Assembly (NCBI RefSeq): GCF_000828715.1
Contig: NZ_AP014583.1
Coordinates: 1 to 64,000, forward strand
DNA length: 64,000 nucleotides
Reading direction: 5' to 3'
Origin: Winogradskyella sp. PG-2
GTDB lineage: Bacteria > Bacteroidota > Bacteroidia > Flavobacteriales > Flavobacteriaceae
Both the position numbers and the translations under genes were made by a program. Positions 8,370 through 17,168 of this stretch are shown in pieces. Position 1 is the first letter of the stretch. Every line of letters begins with the position of its first letter. A model generated the notes under the pieces. That model saw only the letters and a list, made by a program, of their open reading frames with translations. It ran no database searches and had not been told where the DNA came from.

Positions 8370-9776
8370 ATGAAGAAGATTTTAACATTAGTATGTGTTT
8401 CGGCATTAGGTGGCCTACTTACCTTAGGCGGTTATAAATTATTTGTCGAAGAAAAAAACAAACAAGTCGCATTAGAACAGATTTCTGAACCTCCTATTTA
8501 TGTACCAACTAACACAACTAATAATACATCTGTGGATACACCAAATTTTGTTGATGCCGCAGAAAAATCATTAGATGCAGTTGTACATGTAAAAAACACA
8601 TCAATTGTTACTGCACCAATGAGTATGCAAGATTTGTTTTTTGGTCGTAATTCAGAACGTGCTCAAGTAGGTACAGGAAGTGGTGTGATTATCTCGCCAA
8701 CAGGCTATATTGTCACCAATAATCATGTTATTAATAATGCTAATGAGATTAGTATTACTCTTAATGATAACAAATCATATATGGCAGAATTAATTGGTAC
8801 TGATGAAGCTACTGATATTGCACTTTTAAAAATTGAAACAGAAGAAGACTTACCTTTTATGGCATTTGGTGATTCTGATAGTGCAAAAATTGGTGAATGG
8901 GTTTTGGCTGTAGGTAATCCATTTAATTTAAACTCTACAGTAACTGCCGGAATCATTAGTGCTAAATCTAGAGATTTATCTGGTAAAAACACACAATCGT
9001 TTATTCAAACAGACGCTGCTGTGAATCCTGGAAACTCTGGAGGTGCATTAGTTAACACTAACGGAGATTTAATAGGAATTAATACAGCTATTTCATCTCG
9101 TACAGGATCCTATATAGGCTATTCATTTGCGGTACCTAGTAATATTGCACGTAAAATCGTAAACGATATCATGGAATATGGCAATGTGCAAAATGGTATT
9201 CTAGGGGTTGTTGGCGGTGCTCTTAATAGTAAATCTGCTGAAGAACTAGGTACTGATATTACTGAGGGTTTTTATGTTAGTGAAGTTACAAAAGATACAG
9301 GAGCAGAAAAAGCTGGTATAAAATCTGGTGATATTATTAAAAAAGTTGATGGTGTAGAGATCAATAAATTTTCTGATTTAACTGGCTATCTTAAAACTAA
9401 AAGCCCTAAAGACATAGTTAATGTTACATTACTTAGAGATGGTGATGAAGAAGTCCTACCAGTTACTTTATTAAAAAATATGGTATTAGAAATTCCCATT
9501 ATTGGAGTAGTTAAAAACATTTCTAAAAATGAATTAAAGGATTTTAAGCTAAATTATGGTTTAAAAATATCTAAGCTAACAAATCACCCTAAACTTGAGT
9601 CTTACTGGAAAAATAATGGTGTAAAAGAAGGTAGTATAATTACACGTTTGAATGGAAAAAAGCTATACTCCGTTGATGATGCACAAAATGCAATAAAAGA
9701 TAGAGGTTACGATGAAGCCATAGAAATAGAAGTTCTAAATAAAGAAGGTGAAAAAGTGATTTACAATTTTAGATAA
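8370..9776 (+). CDS. DegP/HtrA-family periplasmic serine protease
   Basis: This Do-family protease degrades or refolds damaged envelope proteins. The 468-residue protein has an N-terminal signal or anchor helix (about 4-24) and a trypsin-like domain with an intact triad: His119 (NNHV), Asp149 (ATDIALLKI) and Ser223 (NPGNSGGA). Two PDZ domains follow, from roughly residue 275 to 365 and from 385 to 468. The second is diverged. It stands alone with its own terminator at 9801-9835. Confidence 0.95.
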   Translation: MKKILTLVCVSALGGLLTLGGYKLFVEEKNKQVALEQISEPPIYVPTNTTNNTSVDTPNFVDAAEKSLDAVVHVKNTSIVTAPMSMQDLFFGRNSERAQVGTGSGVIISPTGYIVTNNHVINNANEISITLNDNKSYMAELIGTDEATDIALLKIETEEDLPFMAFGDSDSAKIGEWVLAVGNPFNLNSTVTAGIISAKSRDLSGKNTQSFIQTDAAVNPGNSGGALVNTNGDLIGINTAISSRTGSYIGYSFAVPSNIARKIVNDIMEYGNVQNGILGVVGGALNSKSAEELGTDITEGFYVSEVTKDTGAEKAGIKSGDIIKKVDGVEINKFSDLTGYLKTKSPKDIVNVTLLRDGDEEVLPVTLLKNMVLEIPIIGVVKNISKNELKDFKLNYGLKISKLTNHPKLESYWKNNGVKEGSIITRLNGKKLYSVDDAQNAIKDRGYDEAIEIEVLNKEGEKVIYNFR

Positions 9777-9800
9777 AGCTTAATTAAAATAGATAAAAAT

Positions 9801-9835
9801 AACCCTTGAAAGTATTATTCTTTGAAGGGTTTTTA
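9801..9835 (+). terminator. Intrinsic terminator after the DegP gene
   Basis: The arms AACCCTTGAAAG and CTTTGAAGGGTT pair with one mismatch around a short AT-rich loop and are followed by T residues. The hairpin lies 24 bases after the protease stop codon. Confidence 0.7.
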
Positions 9836-9873
9836 TTTTCGACAAAATGTGCTACGAAAACGTTTGAAATATG

Positions 9874-9881
9874 TATTTTTG
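9874..9881 (+). promoter_or_regulatory. -7 promoter element for the GAPDH gene
   Basis: TATTTTTG matches the Bacteroidota -7 consensus TAnnTTTG and lies 33 bases before the GAPDH ATG. No clear TTG is found at the ideal 19-base distance. Confidence 0.4.
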
Positions 9882-9914
9882 CGCCAAATCTAAAAATCAC
9901 TAAACCAAAAACAA

Positions 9915-11363
9915 ATGGGTTTTAACGACACTTACGAAAAAGAGTTAGCGTTTCAAGCAGATCGTCGCAGAGCAACGGTTGAATTTATTAAAATTGTTAG
10001 CGACCTATGGTACGATAAGTCTATAGAGCTTGTTTTATTTAGAAATCAATTAATCGATAAAAATGTGAGCGAAATTTTAAACTTGCACGAATATGCAGGC
10101 GAATTTGTTCAGAAACCAATTTCTATTTTCGATTCAGTTGAAATTGCTCAAGCTATTAATGCTTTAGACTTACCACCGGCTAAATTAGATATTGGTAAAC
10201 TAACTTATGAGTTTCACTTAGAAGATCAGAAGTACAATAATGCAACTGCATTTGTTTCTGCCAAACTAGGTTCTGCAAAAGATAATAAAGGTATTGAACC
10301 AAAAGATGTTGTACTATATGGTTTTGGACGAATTGGTAGATTAGTAGCACGTGAACTTATGACACGTACTGGTAAAGGAAACCAACTACGTCTGAGAGCT
10401 ATAGTAACTAGAGGAACAATTGATGAAACAGTTTTAGAAAAGCGCGCTTCTTTATTAAGAAATGATTCTGTTCATGGGGATTTCTCAGGCATGGTAAGCA
10501 CAGATGTAAAAAATTCTGCTTTAATAATTAACGGAACAACTGTAAAAATAATCTCAGCAAATGCGCCAGAAGATATCGACTATACAAGTTATGGTATAAA
10601 CAAAGCATTAATAATAGATAATACTGGTGCATTTAGAGATAAAGAGGATTTAAGTAGGCATTTAAAAGCAAAAGGTGTTGATAAAGTTTTATTAACCGCA
10701 CCTGGGAAAGGAATTCCTAACATAGTACATGGTGTTAATCACTTAGAAAATAATCCTGATAAAGTGAACATTTTCTCAGCAGCATCTTGTACTACAAATG
10801 CTATTACACCTATTCTAAAAGCAGTTGAAGATTCTTTTGGTATTAAAACTGGGCACCTAGAGACTATACATGCCTATACAAACGATCAAAATCTAGTAGA
10901 TAACTTTCACAAAAAATACAGAAGAGGTCGTGCTGCAGGTTTGAATATGGTAATTACAGAAACAGGAGCTGGTAAAGCAGTAAGTAAAGCATTACCATCT
11001 TTAGAAGGAAAATTAACATCTAATGCTATCAGAGTACCAGTTCCAAACGGTTCTTTAGCGATTTTAAGCTTAGAGTTAAAAAGCAAAACTACTGTAGAAA
11101 GCATGAATACCATTATGAAGAAATATGCTTTAGAAGGTGACTTGGTAGAACAAATAAAATACGAAATGAGTGATGAATTAGTGTCGAGTGACATCGTTGG
11201 TAGCTCAGCACCATCAATTTATGACAGTAAAGCCACTATTGTAAGAGCAGACGGTAAAAATGCCATACTATATATATGGTACGATAATGAATATGGATAT
11301 AGCCATCAGGTTATAAGATTAGCGAAATATATTTCTAAGGTAAGACGCTATGCTTATTATTAG
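9915..11363 (+). CDS. Glyceraldehyde-3-phosphate dehydrogenase, long N-terminally extended form
   Basis: GAPDH oxidises glyceraldehyde 3-phosphate to 1,3-bisphosphoglycerate with NAD(P). The 482-residue protein is about 140 residues longer than standard GAPDH. A non-GAPDH N-terminal region covers residues 1-130, and the Rossmann motif GFGRIGR comes only at 136-142. The catalytic cysteine is Cys292 in ASCTTNAITP, and the C-terminal WYDNEYGYSHQVIRL is intact. From memory, Bacteroidota and some other bacteria carry such a long second GAPDH; whether it works in glycolysis or gluconeogenesis is unclear. The gene is monocistronic, with a strong terminator at 11386-11415. Confidence 0.93.
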   Translation: MGFNDTYEKELAFQADRRRATVEFIKIVSDLWYDKSIELVLFRNQLIDKNVSEILNLHEYAGEFVQKPISIFDSVEIAQAINALDLPPAKLDIGKLTYEFHLEDQKYNNATAFVSAKLGSAKDNKGIEPKDVVLYGFGRIGRLVARELMTRTGKGNQLRLRAIVTRGTIDETVLEKRASLLRNDSVHGDFSGMVSTDVKNSALIINGTTVKIISANAPEDIDYTSYGINKALIIDNTGAFRDKEDLSRHLKAKGVDKVLLTAPGKGIPNIVHGVNHLENNPDKVNIFSAASCTTNAITPILKAVEDSFGIKTGHLETIHAYTNDQNLVDNFHKKYRRGRAAGLNMVITETGAGKAVSKALPSLEGKLTSNAIRVPVPNGSLAILSLELKSKTTVESMNTIMKKYALEGDLVEQIKYEMSDELVSSDIVGSSAPSIYDSKATIVRADGKNAILYIWYDNEYGYSHQVIRLAKYISKVRRYAYY

Positions 11364-11385
11364 AATTCTTGGAAAAGAGAAAGTG

Positions 11386-11415
11386 AAAAATCTTGCCTTT
11401 TGGCAAGATTTTTTT
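11386..11415 (+). terminator. Strong intrinsic terminator after the GAPDH gene
   Basis: AAAAATCTTGCC pairs perfectly with GGCAAGATTTTT around a TTTT loop, followed by more T. It lies 22 bases after the stop codon. Confidence 0.85.
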
Positions 11416-11577
11416 GTTTCATAAAGCCAGGACATCCAGAATAAAAATTATTACGTATATAAAATGTCATTGTAATTGTATAAGTGCTATGTTTTTGATA
11501 ATTTATTATTAAAATGTGCTTATAAAATTACTATCTTGGCACCTAATTAATCTAATAGAACCTAAATTAAGATTAGA

Positions 11578-12186
11578 ATGAAATTAATCACCAAACTAGT
11601 TGTAGCTCTTATAGTTACCTTAAGTTTTCAAACCATCAAATCCCAAACTGCTAATAATGCAGAAGAAAAATTATCCCTCAATAGTGGAACCTTAGATAAT
11701 CAGTTTGAATATGTTATCCGACGATCACCTAATTGGAGGGAATATAAGACTGTAAAGAAAATTTGGTTATATGCGTTAAAAGCACATACTCTAGATTCCT
11801 TAAAAGTTTTACAAAAACAACTTAGTGATACAAAAATCATTGTAAATACTAAACAAGGAGAAATTGATAATCTAAAAAATAATTTAAGTACTACGCAAAC
11901 TGATTTAGCAACAACTAATGAAGAAAAGAATAATATGGCTTTATTAGGTATGCAGACCAGTAAAACAAATTATAATGTAATTATGTGGTCGATTATAAGT
12001 GTTTTACTTGCGATGTTATTACTTTTTATATATAAATTTAAAGGCAGTAATTCTGCCACGCGTCATGCAAAACATAAACTAAGTGAAGTAGAAGTAGAAT
12101 TTGAAGAGCATAGACGAATAGCTTTAGAACGCGAGCAAAAAGTAAGACGTCAATTACAAGACGAGATTAATAAGCAAAAGTCTTAA
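11578..12186 (+). CDS. Coiled-coil single-pass membrane protein of unknown function
   Basis: No catalytic domain is recognised. The 202-residue protein begins with a signal peptide (about residues 1-22, ending IKSQ). A short conserved-looking stretch, FEYVIRRSPNWREYKTVKK, follows. A coiled coil rich in Leu, Lys, Asp and Asn covers about 78-125, a transmembrane helix covers 134-152, and the charged tail to 202 is also helical. From memory, homologues in Flavobacteriaceae are sometimes labelled tRNA (guanine-N1)-methyltransferase. Nothing in this sequence supports that label. The gene stands alone and ends at a hairpin near 12203-12235. Confidence 0.8.
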   Translation: MKLITKLVVALIVTLSFQTIKSQTANNAEEKLSLNSGTLDNQFEYVIRRSPNWREYKTVKKIWLYALKAHTLDSLKVLQKQLSDTKIIVNTKQGEIDNLKNNLSTTQTDLATTNEEKNNMALLGMQTSKTNYNVIMWSIISVLLAMLLLFIYKFKGSNSATRHAKHKLSEVEVEFEEHRRIALEREQKVRRQLQDEINKQKS

Positions 12187-12202
12187 AACTAAATCTAAAA
12201 CA

Positions 12203-12235
12203 AAAAAGATCCGTGATTTATTTACGGATTTTTTG
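12203..12235 (+). terminator. Intrinsic terminator after the coiled-coil membrane protein gene
   Basis: ATCCGT and ACGGAT form a short stem with flanking A and T tracts that extend it, 17 bases after the stop codon. Confidence 0.6.
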
Positions 12236-12414
12236 TGACTATTATTAAAACATACATAAGTTAACTCGAAAATTTATCGCTCATTTTTTATAACTATAAA
12301 GTATTAACTAACCAATCTTCCTAGTTTGAAGAATGATTTTATTTTTGGAAAGCTGAATAATATCTGTTAGTTTGTTGGCTATAAAAAGTATATTTATATT
12401 ATAATTTTAAGTCT

Positions 12415-13587
12415 ATGAATCCATCAGCTAGCGGCTGGATAAAAAAATTACTTAAACAGGTTTCTGAAACAATGTATTCGCAAACAGAAACTTCTGAGTT
12501 CTACAATAAATTAAAGCATGCAGGATTTATTTACGGAAGTAATATTAAGGTCGTTCTAGATATAGTTAAGACTATTGATTTCACTGAAGAAGAGCGTTGT
12601 AAAATCAATTTACTCCTCACCTACTATTATATCTACAAAAAGAAACAACCAAATGAAGGTTTTATAGATAATTTAATTAGATATTATAAATCTATTAGCG
12701 ATCAAAAGCAGTCATTTTTTGAAGAGTTGTTTGGCGATAAAAAGCCAGATAGTTTGTTAGAGAAAATGATTCACAAACGTATTCATATTGATGATAATTT
12801 TATTTCAAAAAGCTTTAATTATTTTTTAATTAATGCTTTATTATTTGTCGATGTATTAGGGTATCAACGCTTTCTGAAAGATGAAAATAACATCAGAAAC
12901 TATGTAAATAACCTAGAATCTGCTTTAGAGACTATTGTCTTTTCTGTTATTGATGCTAAGTCAAAAAAAACAGAGTACGATCACAATCTTATAAAGCTGT
13001 TCGAAGACTCTATACGTCATAAAAGTTCGGAGTTACCCTCTTATAAAGATGCTATAACTTTTATAAATGAACCACTCGAGAAGTTATATGTTATTGACCT
13101 AGTATGTATGGCGTCATGGACAGATATGGTGATTGATAAAGAAGAGCGTGAGTTTTTAAATCGATTAAAAACAGATTTAGCACTTAACAATGATAATATA
13201 AAACAATCTGTAGATGATATTAATGCATTTTACAACGAACATAAAGAGAATGTAGCCTTTTTAAAATCTAAGAACTTAGCTCAAAGTTTTTATGATAATA
13301 GTAGTAAAGTAGTTTCTAAACTCATAAAAAGAAATAGTAAACGACTCACTAGAGAATTGTTAGAAAGTAAAGAAGCAATGGCACTTTTAGCACAATCTAC
13401 GCAACGTAATCTTACAGATGAGGAGCAGAAAAAAATTCAATCCCAGCTTTTAGACATTTTTAAGTCTATTCCAAGTTTGGCAATATTTATGTTACCTGGA
13501 GGTATGTTATTGTTGCCTTTGTTTGTAAAGTTTATTCCTAAAATATTGCCCTCTGCATTTGATGATAATAGAATAGAAGACGATTAA
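12415..13587 (+). CDS. LETM1-like domain protein
   Basis: The 390-residue protein is mainly helical and charged. Near its C-terminus (about 350-380) it carries a hydrophobic segment, IPSLAIFMLPGGMLLLPLF, which resembles the LETM1 ribosome-binding/membrane domain of mitochondrial proteins. The middle segment near residues 230-250 (ASWTDMVIDKEEREFL) recalls TerB-like helical proteins. Bacterial LETM1-like proteins from Flavobacteria have been linked to biofilm by annotation; that link is not visible here. The J-domain gene follows 57 bases later on the same strand, so the two may share a transcript. Confidence 0.72.
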   Translation: MNPSASGWIKKLLKQVSETMYSQTETSEFYNKLKHAGFIYGSNIKVVLDIVKTIDFTEEERCKINLLLTYYYIYKKKQPNEGFIDNLIRYYKSISDQKQSFFEELFGDKKPDSLLEKMIHKRIHIDDNFISKSFNYFLINALLFVDVLGYQRFLKDENNIRNYVNNLESALETIVFSVIDAKSKKTEYDHNLIKLFEDSIRHKSSELPSYKDAITFINEPLEKLYVIDLVCMASWTDMVIDKEEREFLNRLKTDLALNNDNIKQSVDDINAFYNEHKENVAFLKSKNLAQSFYDNSSKVVSKLIKRNSKRLTRELLESKEAMALLAQSTQRNLTDEEQKKIQSQLLDIFKSIPSLAIFMLPGGMLLLPLFVKFIPKILPSAFDDNRIEDD

Positions 13588-13644
13588 CTTGTAACATAAC
13601 TAATAAAATGATTACTAATAGATAACCACTTTTAAGTTTTTGCT

Positions 13645-14115
13645 ATGATAACTAACTACTACACTTTACTAAAAATAGAGCAATCCACAACTTTATATGA
13701 TATTAAAAAAGCATTTAGAAGAGAAATTGCAATTTATCACCCAGACAATAATAAATCTGAAGACGCAAAAGACAAATTCGAGTCATTAGTGGAAGCTTTT
13801 GATGTATTATCAGATACTGAAAAAAGAAAAACCTATGATGAGCTTCTAAATTATCAAGCTAAGACATGCAAACCGGTAGTTACTGAAGAACAAAAGGAAG
13901 TATATGAAGAATGGCAAAAAGAAGCTAAAACAAAGTCTAAAACATATAGAAAATCTACCCTAACGGAGCTATTACTTTTAGATATTTTTGCTGAAGCTAG
14001 TATTGAAGGCCTTTTTGTTGGCACAGAATCTTTAATAGAAGGGGCTGAGCCATTAATAGATGGGATTGGAGATGTCTTAGGTGATGTTATTGGTGGTATT
14101 TTTGATGATCTATAA
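13645..14115 (+). CDS. J-domain protein (DnaJ-like co-chaperone)
   Basis: The N-terminal 65 residues form a J domain (TNYYTLLKIEQ) with the essential HPD at 32-34 (YHPDNN) and a KRKTYDELL helix IV. J domains stimulate the ATPase of Hsp70 (DnaK). No Gly/Phe-rich region or zinc fingers follow, so this is a class III J protein. The C-terminal 50 residues are rich in Gly, Ile and acidic residues (EGAEPLIDGIGDVLGDVIGG), suggesting a membrane- or partner-binding tail. It lies downstream of the LETM1-like gene and converges on the LytTR regulator gene with five bases between. Confidence 0.87.
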   Translation: MITNYYTLLKIEQSTTLYDIKKAFRREIAIYHPDNNKSEDAKDKFESLVEAFDVLSDTEKRKTYDELLNYQAKTCKPVVTEEQKEVYEEWQKEAKTKSKTYRKSTLTELLLLDIFAEASIEGLFVGTESLIEGAEPLIDGIGDVLGDVIGGIFDDL

Positions 14116-14120
14116 TTATT

Positions 14121-14876
14121 TTATTCTAACCAATTTTTAAAATCCTTTACACGTTCTCTAGCAACAATAATATCTTGCTCATTGAAACGACTCAGTTTTA
14201 TTTGTAGACGCGAATTAGTATAGCTCACCATATCTTTAATAGCATTAATATTAACGTAGAATTTTCTGCTTACTCTAAAAAACACATACGGTTCTAACTC
14301 ATCTTCTAACTGATCTAATGTTTGATCTAACAAGTAATTTCTTCCTTCATTAGTAAACGCATAGGTTCCTTTATTTTCACTATAAATACATTCTATGTCT
14401 TCTATGTTGATGAGCTTTAAATGTTGACCCACTTTTACTGAAAAACGTTTTTTGTATTCACGTTCAATTGGGTTAACCAACAGTTTTTTGATGTCGCTAA
14501 AATCTAAAGTAACCGATTGTTTTTGTGGTGCTCTATTTTCATATTTTTCTACCGCAATTTTTAAATCATCCTCATCAATAGGCTTCAATAAATAATCAAT
14601 ACTATTGAGTTTAAATGCCTGAAGCGCATATTCATCATAAGCAGTAGTGAAAATTATTGCTGACTTAATATCAATAGCTTCAAAGATTTCGAAAGAAAGA
14701 CCATCACTTAACTGAATATCTAAAAAGATTAGATCAGGATGTTCAATATTTTGAAACCAATCGATAGACTCTTCTACAGAATGCAACATAGTTTCTGCTT
14801 CAACATCCAGAGATTTTAGCATACGCTGTAAGCGTCTTGCTGATGGTTTTTCGTCTTCTATTATAATTACATTCAT
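14121..14876 (-). CDS. LytTR-family response regulator
   Basis: The 251-residue protein has an N-terminal receiver domain with acidic pocket IIEDE (7-9) and phospho-acceptor Asp53 in IFLDIQLSDG. A C-terminal LytTR DNA-binding domain (about 145-248) contains the typical KVGQHLKLINIEDIECIYSE and FFRVSRKFYVNINAI segments. It should act as a transcription factor controlled by a LytS-type kinase. The natural partner is the kinase encoded at 17495-18850 in the same direction; 2TM-domain genes lie between them. The gene ends the cluster and starts one base after the preceding stop codon. Confidence 0.93.
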   Translation of the reverse strand: MNVIIIEDEKPSARRLQRMLKSLDVEAETMLHSVEESIDWFQNIEHPDLIFLDIQLSDGLSFEIFEAIDIKSAIIFTTAYDEYALQAFKLNSIDYLLKPIDEDDLKIAVEKYENRAPQKQSVTLDFSDIKKLLVNPIEREYKKRFSVKVGQHLKLINIEDIECIYSENKGTYAFTNEGRNYLLDQTLDQLEDELEPYVFFRVSRKFYVNINAIKDMVSYTNSRLQIKLSRFNEQDIIVARERVKDFKNWLE

Positions 14877-14877
14877 A

Positions 14878-15360
14878 CTATCTTAGATTTATTTTTTTTG
14901 CTTCTCTATTAATAATTTTACCTCCAAAAAAAACTGTGAAGAGTGTTGCTAAAACAATTACCCACCAAAATTGTTGCATATTGTTTACAAATCGGGTTCC
15001 TATTTCGGACCAAAACGCACAGTATAAACCTACAACAGACCAACTCATAAAATAAAAATGATAGCCAAACCAATTCTTTTTCTTTTTAATTGTTGGTAGT
15101 GTACCACCAATAATAGTAGCTAAACTCATAATAGCGAAAAAATGAAATATGCTAAACCCGTCAAAATTTATAATAAAGAATGAAGATATATTTATCAATA
15201 ACATAGAAAAGACGTAAATATATCCTGAACGTTTATGAAACAGTGTTCCTTTTTTATTTAATAACACCATAGTTCCTGTTAGCATTGCTAATACTGCCAA
15301 AATAAAATGAAACCAACCTATATTACTATGTATAATATCATTTAAAAAATTCATTCCCAA
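14878..15360 (-). CDS. Four-helix membrane protein (DUF2306-like)
   Basis: This 160-residue integral membrane protein has about four to five hydrophobic helices. The sequence HFILAVLAMLTGTMVLLNKKG, followed by HKRSGYIYVFSMLLINISSF, resembles the DUF2306 pattern. No function is known to me. The gene overlaps the upstream 2TM gene by ten bases and ends one base before the LytTR regulator gene, so it is clearly part of the two-component operon. It may take part in membrane signalling; this is inference from position. Confidence 0.68.
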   Translation of the reverse strand: MGMNFLNDIIHSNIGWFHFILAVLAMLTGTMVLLNKKGTLFHKRSGYIYVFSMLLINISSFFIINFDGFSIFHFFAIMSLATIIGGTLPTIKKKKNWFGYHFYFMSWSVVGLYCAFWSEIGTRFVNNMQQFWWVIVLATLFTVFFGGKIINREAKKINLR

Positions 15361-15671
15361 CGTTTTGTGACTTCCTCTTCCTCTTTTGTAAACTCTTTCA
15401 TTTTTTTATCCTCCCAACTACTTTTAAAAAACAATCTTTCTTTAAAAACATTTAAACTATGAATGATTACAAAAACTGTCCAAGCTACAATAACACTTAA
15501 GTTTAAGCTTATAATATTATTCTTATATGATCCTTCATCTATAATGTAAAAGTTATATAATATGAGTACTATTGCGATGATATATAATGCTAAATGCATA
15601 TAGAGTATTTTAACTCTCTTTAATTTCTTCTTGGCGTTAGCTAAAAGTTGTTGCTCTTTATCTAATTCCAT
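15351..15671 (-). CDS. 2TM domain protein
   Basis: The 106-residue protein consists of a charged N-terminal helix (NAKKKLKRVKILYMHLALY), two transmembrane helices (about 22-45 and 54-75) and a charged tail (SSWEDKKMKEFTKEEE). This is the 2TM domain pattern often found in Bacteroidota next to or fused with LytS/LytTR systems. Three more copies of the domain lie in this cluster. The role is unknown. It starts four bases after the amidohydrolase gene stop and overlaps the next gene. Confidence 0.82.
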   Translation of the reverse strand: MELDKEQQLLANAKKKLKRVKILYMHLALYIIAIVLILYNFYIIDEGSYKNNIISLNLSVIVAWTVFVIIHSLNVFKERLFFKSSWEDKKMKEFTKEEEEVTKRWE

Positions 15672-15675
15672 AATA

Positions 15676-16809
15676 CTATCTTTTTACAGCTTTACCATCT
15701 TTCCAAACTTTTTCAATTTTGTTAATGGCTTTTATATCTTCAGTTACATCTCCATCTATTAGAATTAAATCTGCGATATAACCTTCTTTTATAAATCCAT
15801 ACCTTTTTAAACCAAAAGCTTGAGTGATATTACTTGTTCCTGATTTAAGAACTTCAATTGTTGGTATACCAGACTCCAATATAAGCTCTAGTTCTTTGTA
15901 TAAATCTGTACCATAATTGATACCTGCATTTGGTGGATCTGTGCCTGCAAGAATTGGAATTCCAGCTTCATACATCTTTTTTACTTGTGCTAAGAGTTGG
16001 GTTTTAGTTAAAAACTGTTCAGAAGTACTTCCCATAGTTTCAAAGACTTTAATTGTAGTTAATAAAGTAGGAATTACAAAAAATGATTGCTCTTTTGAAA
16101 GTTGTTTTAACTTTTCATCTTCTAACTCTTTATCCCACCAAATATGTGCCAAACCATCTGCTCCATTATAAATTACATTAACAGCATCCTCTAATCTACT
16201 AATATGTACAACAGCAATCTTTTTTGCTTTATGTGCTTCTTTTATAAGCTCAGAAACAGTCTCTATTGATAATGTTTTCTTCCAAGGTTCTAATATAATT
16301 TTAATATGATCAACGTTGGCCTTAACTCTATCAGCAATAAACTGTTTTGCGTCCTCTGGTTTAGTTAGTGTTGGTACAGGGAATCCAAATTGTGTTCCAT
16401 GACCTTCTGGAGCGGTTGCTGCATAACCCGCAACGTAATATCTTGCATAGTTAGTAGAATCTTTAAGTTGACGCATAGCAGTTTGATAAGTTTCTACACC
16501 ATGCATATCCATAACATTCAAGACTCCTGCCTTAACAGCTTCATTAAGTGATGGCAAAGCCCATGCATGCACGTGAGCATTAGATAAAGCTGGTATTAAG
16601 GTTTTACCTTTTCCATGAATAACTTCATCTTTATCAGATATTTTAATTGATTTTGAAACTTCTGTAACAAGGCCATTTACAACCTTTACAGAAGTAGATT
16701 GAATTACGTCTTCACCATCAAATACTTTTACATTTTTAATGACAAAACTATCTTGAGCGTTTAAAAATAGAAATGAGAATGAAACTAAGAATAGTAATAT
16801 ACTTTTCAC
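15676..16809 (-). CDS. Secreted amidohydrolase-family protein
   Basis: I place the start at a GTG (16807-16809) because it gives a clean signal peptide, KSILLFLVSFSFLFLNAQD, and avoids a 92-base overlap with the preceding gene. The only upstream in-frame ATG, at 16917, lies inside that gene. The mature protein, about 360 residues, is a metal-dependent hydrolase of the imidazolonepropionase/dipeptidase-like superfamily. Visible metal motifs are HVHAW near the N-terminus, VVHISRLED and GLAHIWWD in the middle, and GTDPPN towards the C-terminus. The substrate is unknown. It lies between two 2TM-domain genes in the two-component cluster, 16 bases after the first. Confidence 0.82.
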   Translation of the reverse strand: MKSILLFLVSFSFLFLNAQDSFVIKNVKVFDGEDVIQSTSVKVVNGLVTEVSKSIKISDKDEVIHGKGKTLIPALSNAHVHAWALPSLNEAVKAGVLNVMDMHGVETYQTAMRQLKDSTNYARYYVAGYAATAPEGHGTQFGFPVPTLTKPEDAKQFIADRVKANVDHIKIILEPWKKTLSIETVSELIKEAHKAKKIAVVHISRLEDAVNVIYNGADGLAHIWWDKELEDEKLKQLSKEQSFFVIPTLLTTIKVFETMGSTSEQFLTKTQLLAQVKKMYEAGIPILAGTDPPNAGINYGTDLYKELELILESGIPTIEVLKSGTSNITQAFGLKRYGFIKEGYIADLILIDGDVTEDIKAINKIEKVWKDGKAVKR

Positions 16810-16825
16810 TTTTTTACATTTTAAA

Positions 16826-17164
16826 TTATTCCCAATTTTTACGTTCTTTATCCATATACTCTTCAACCTTACGTTTTTCCCAATCTTTTCCAAAGAAAAA
16901 GTCTGGTCCAAATACACCTATAAAGTGAAAGACTAATCCAATGCCCCAAAAAAATGCCGTAGCATAAGGACCAAATCCACTAAAGCCTACATTGACACCT
17001 ATTAGGATGATTAAAAATAAATTTACAACAACATAAGCCGCTAAATGCCAGTAAAATCCAATAAGTGAATCTACTTTCTTTTTAGCTCTTAAATATGCTT
17101 CTTCTTTTCTAAAATCTGAAACCTCATCTTTTTCTTTATAAGGTTCTATACTATATTTTTCCAT
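16826..17164 (-). CDS. 2TM domain protein
   Basis: The 112-residue protein has a charged N-terminus with AYLRAKKKVDSLIGFYWHLAAY. Two membrane helices follow (about 36-56 and 68-88), then the characteristic ending FFGKDWEKRKVEEYMDKE. It is a second intact stand-alone copy of the 2TM domain in this cluster. It lies between the broken 2TM copy at 17169-17483 and the amidohydrolase gene. No enzymatic motif is present. Confidence 0.85.
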   Translation of the reverse strand: MEKYSIEPYKEKDEVSDFRKEEAYLRAKKKVDSLIGFYWHLAAYVVVNLFLIILIGVNVGFSGFGPYATAFFWGIGLVFHFIGVFGPDFFFGKDWEKRKVEEYMDKERKNWE

Positions 17165-17168
17165 AACT

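Noticed and set aside
11578..12186. tRNA (guanine-N1)-methyltransferase as product name
   Set aside because: The sequence shows a signal peptide, coiled coil and membrane helix and no methyltransferase motif.
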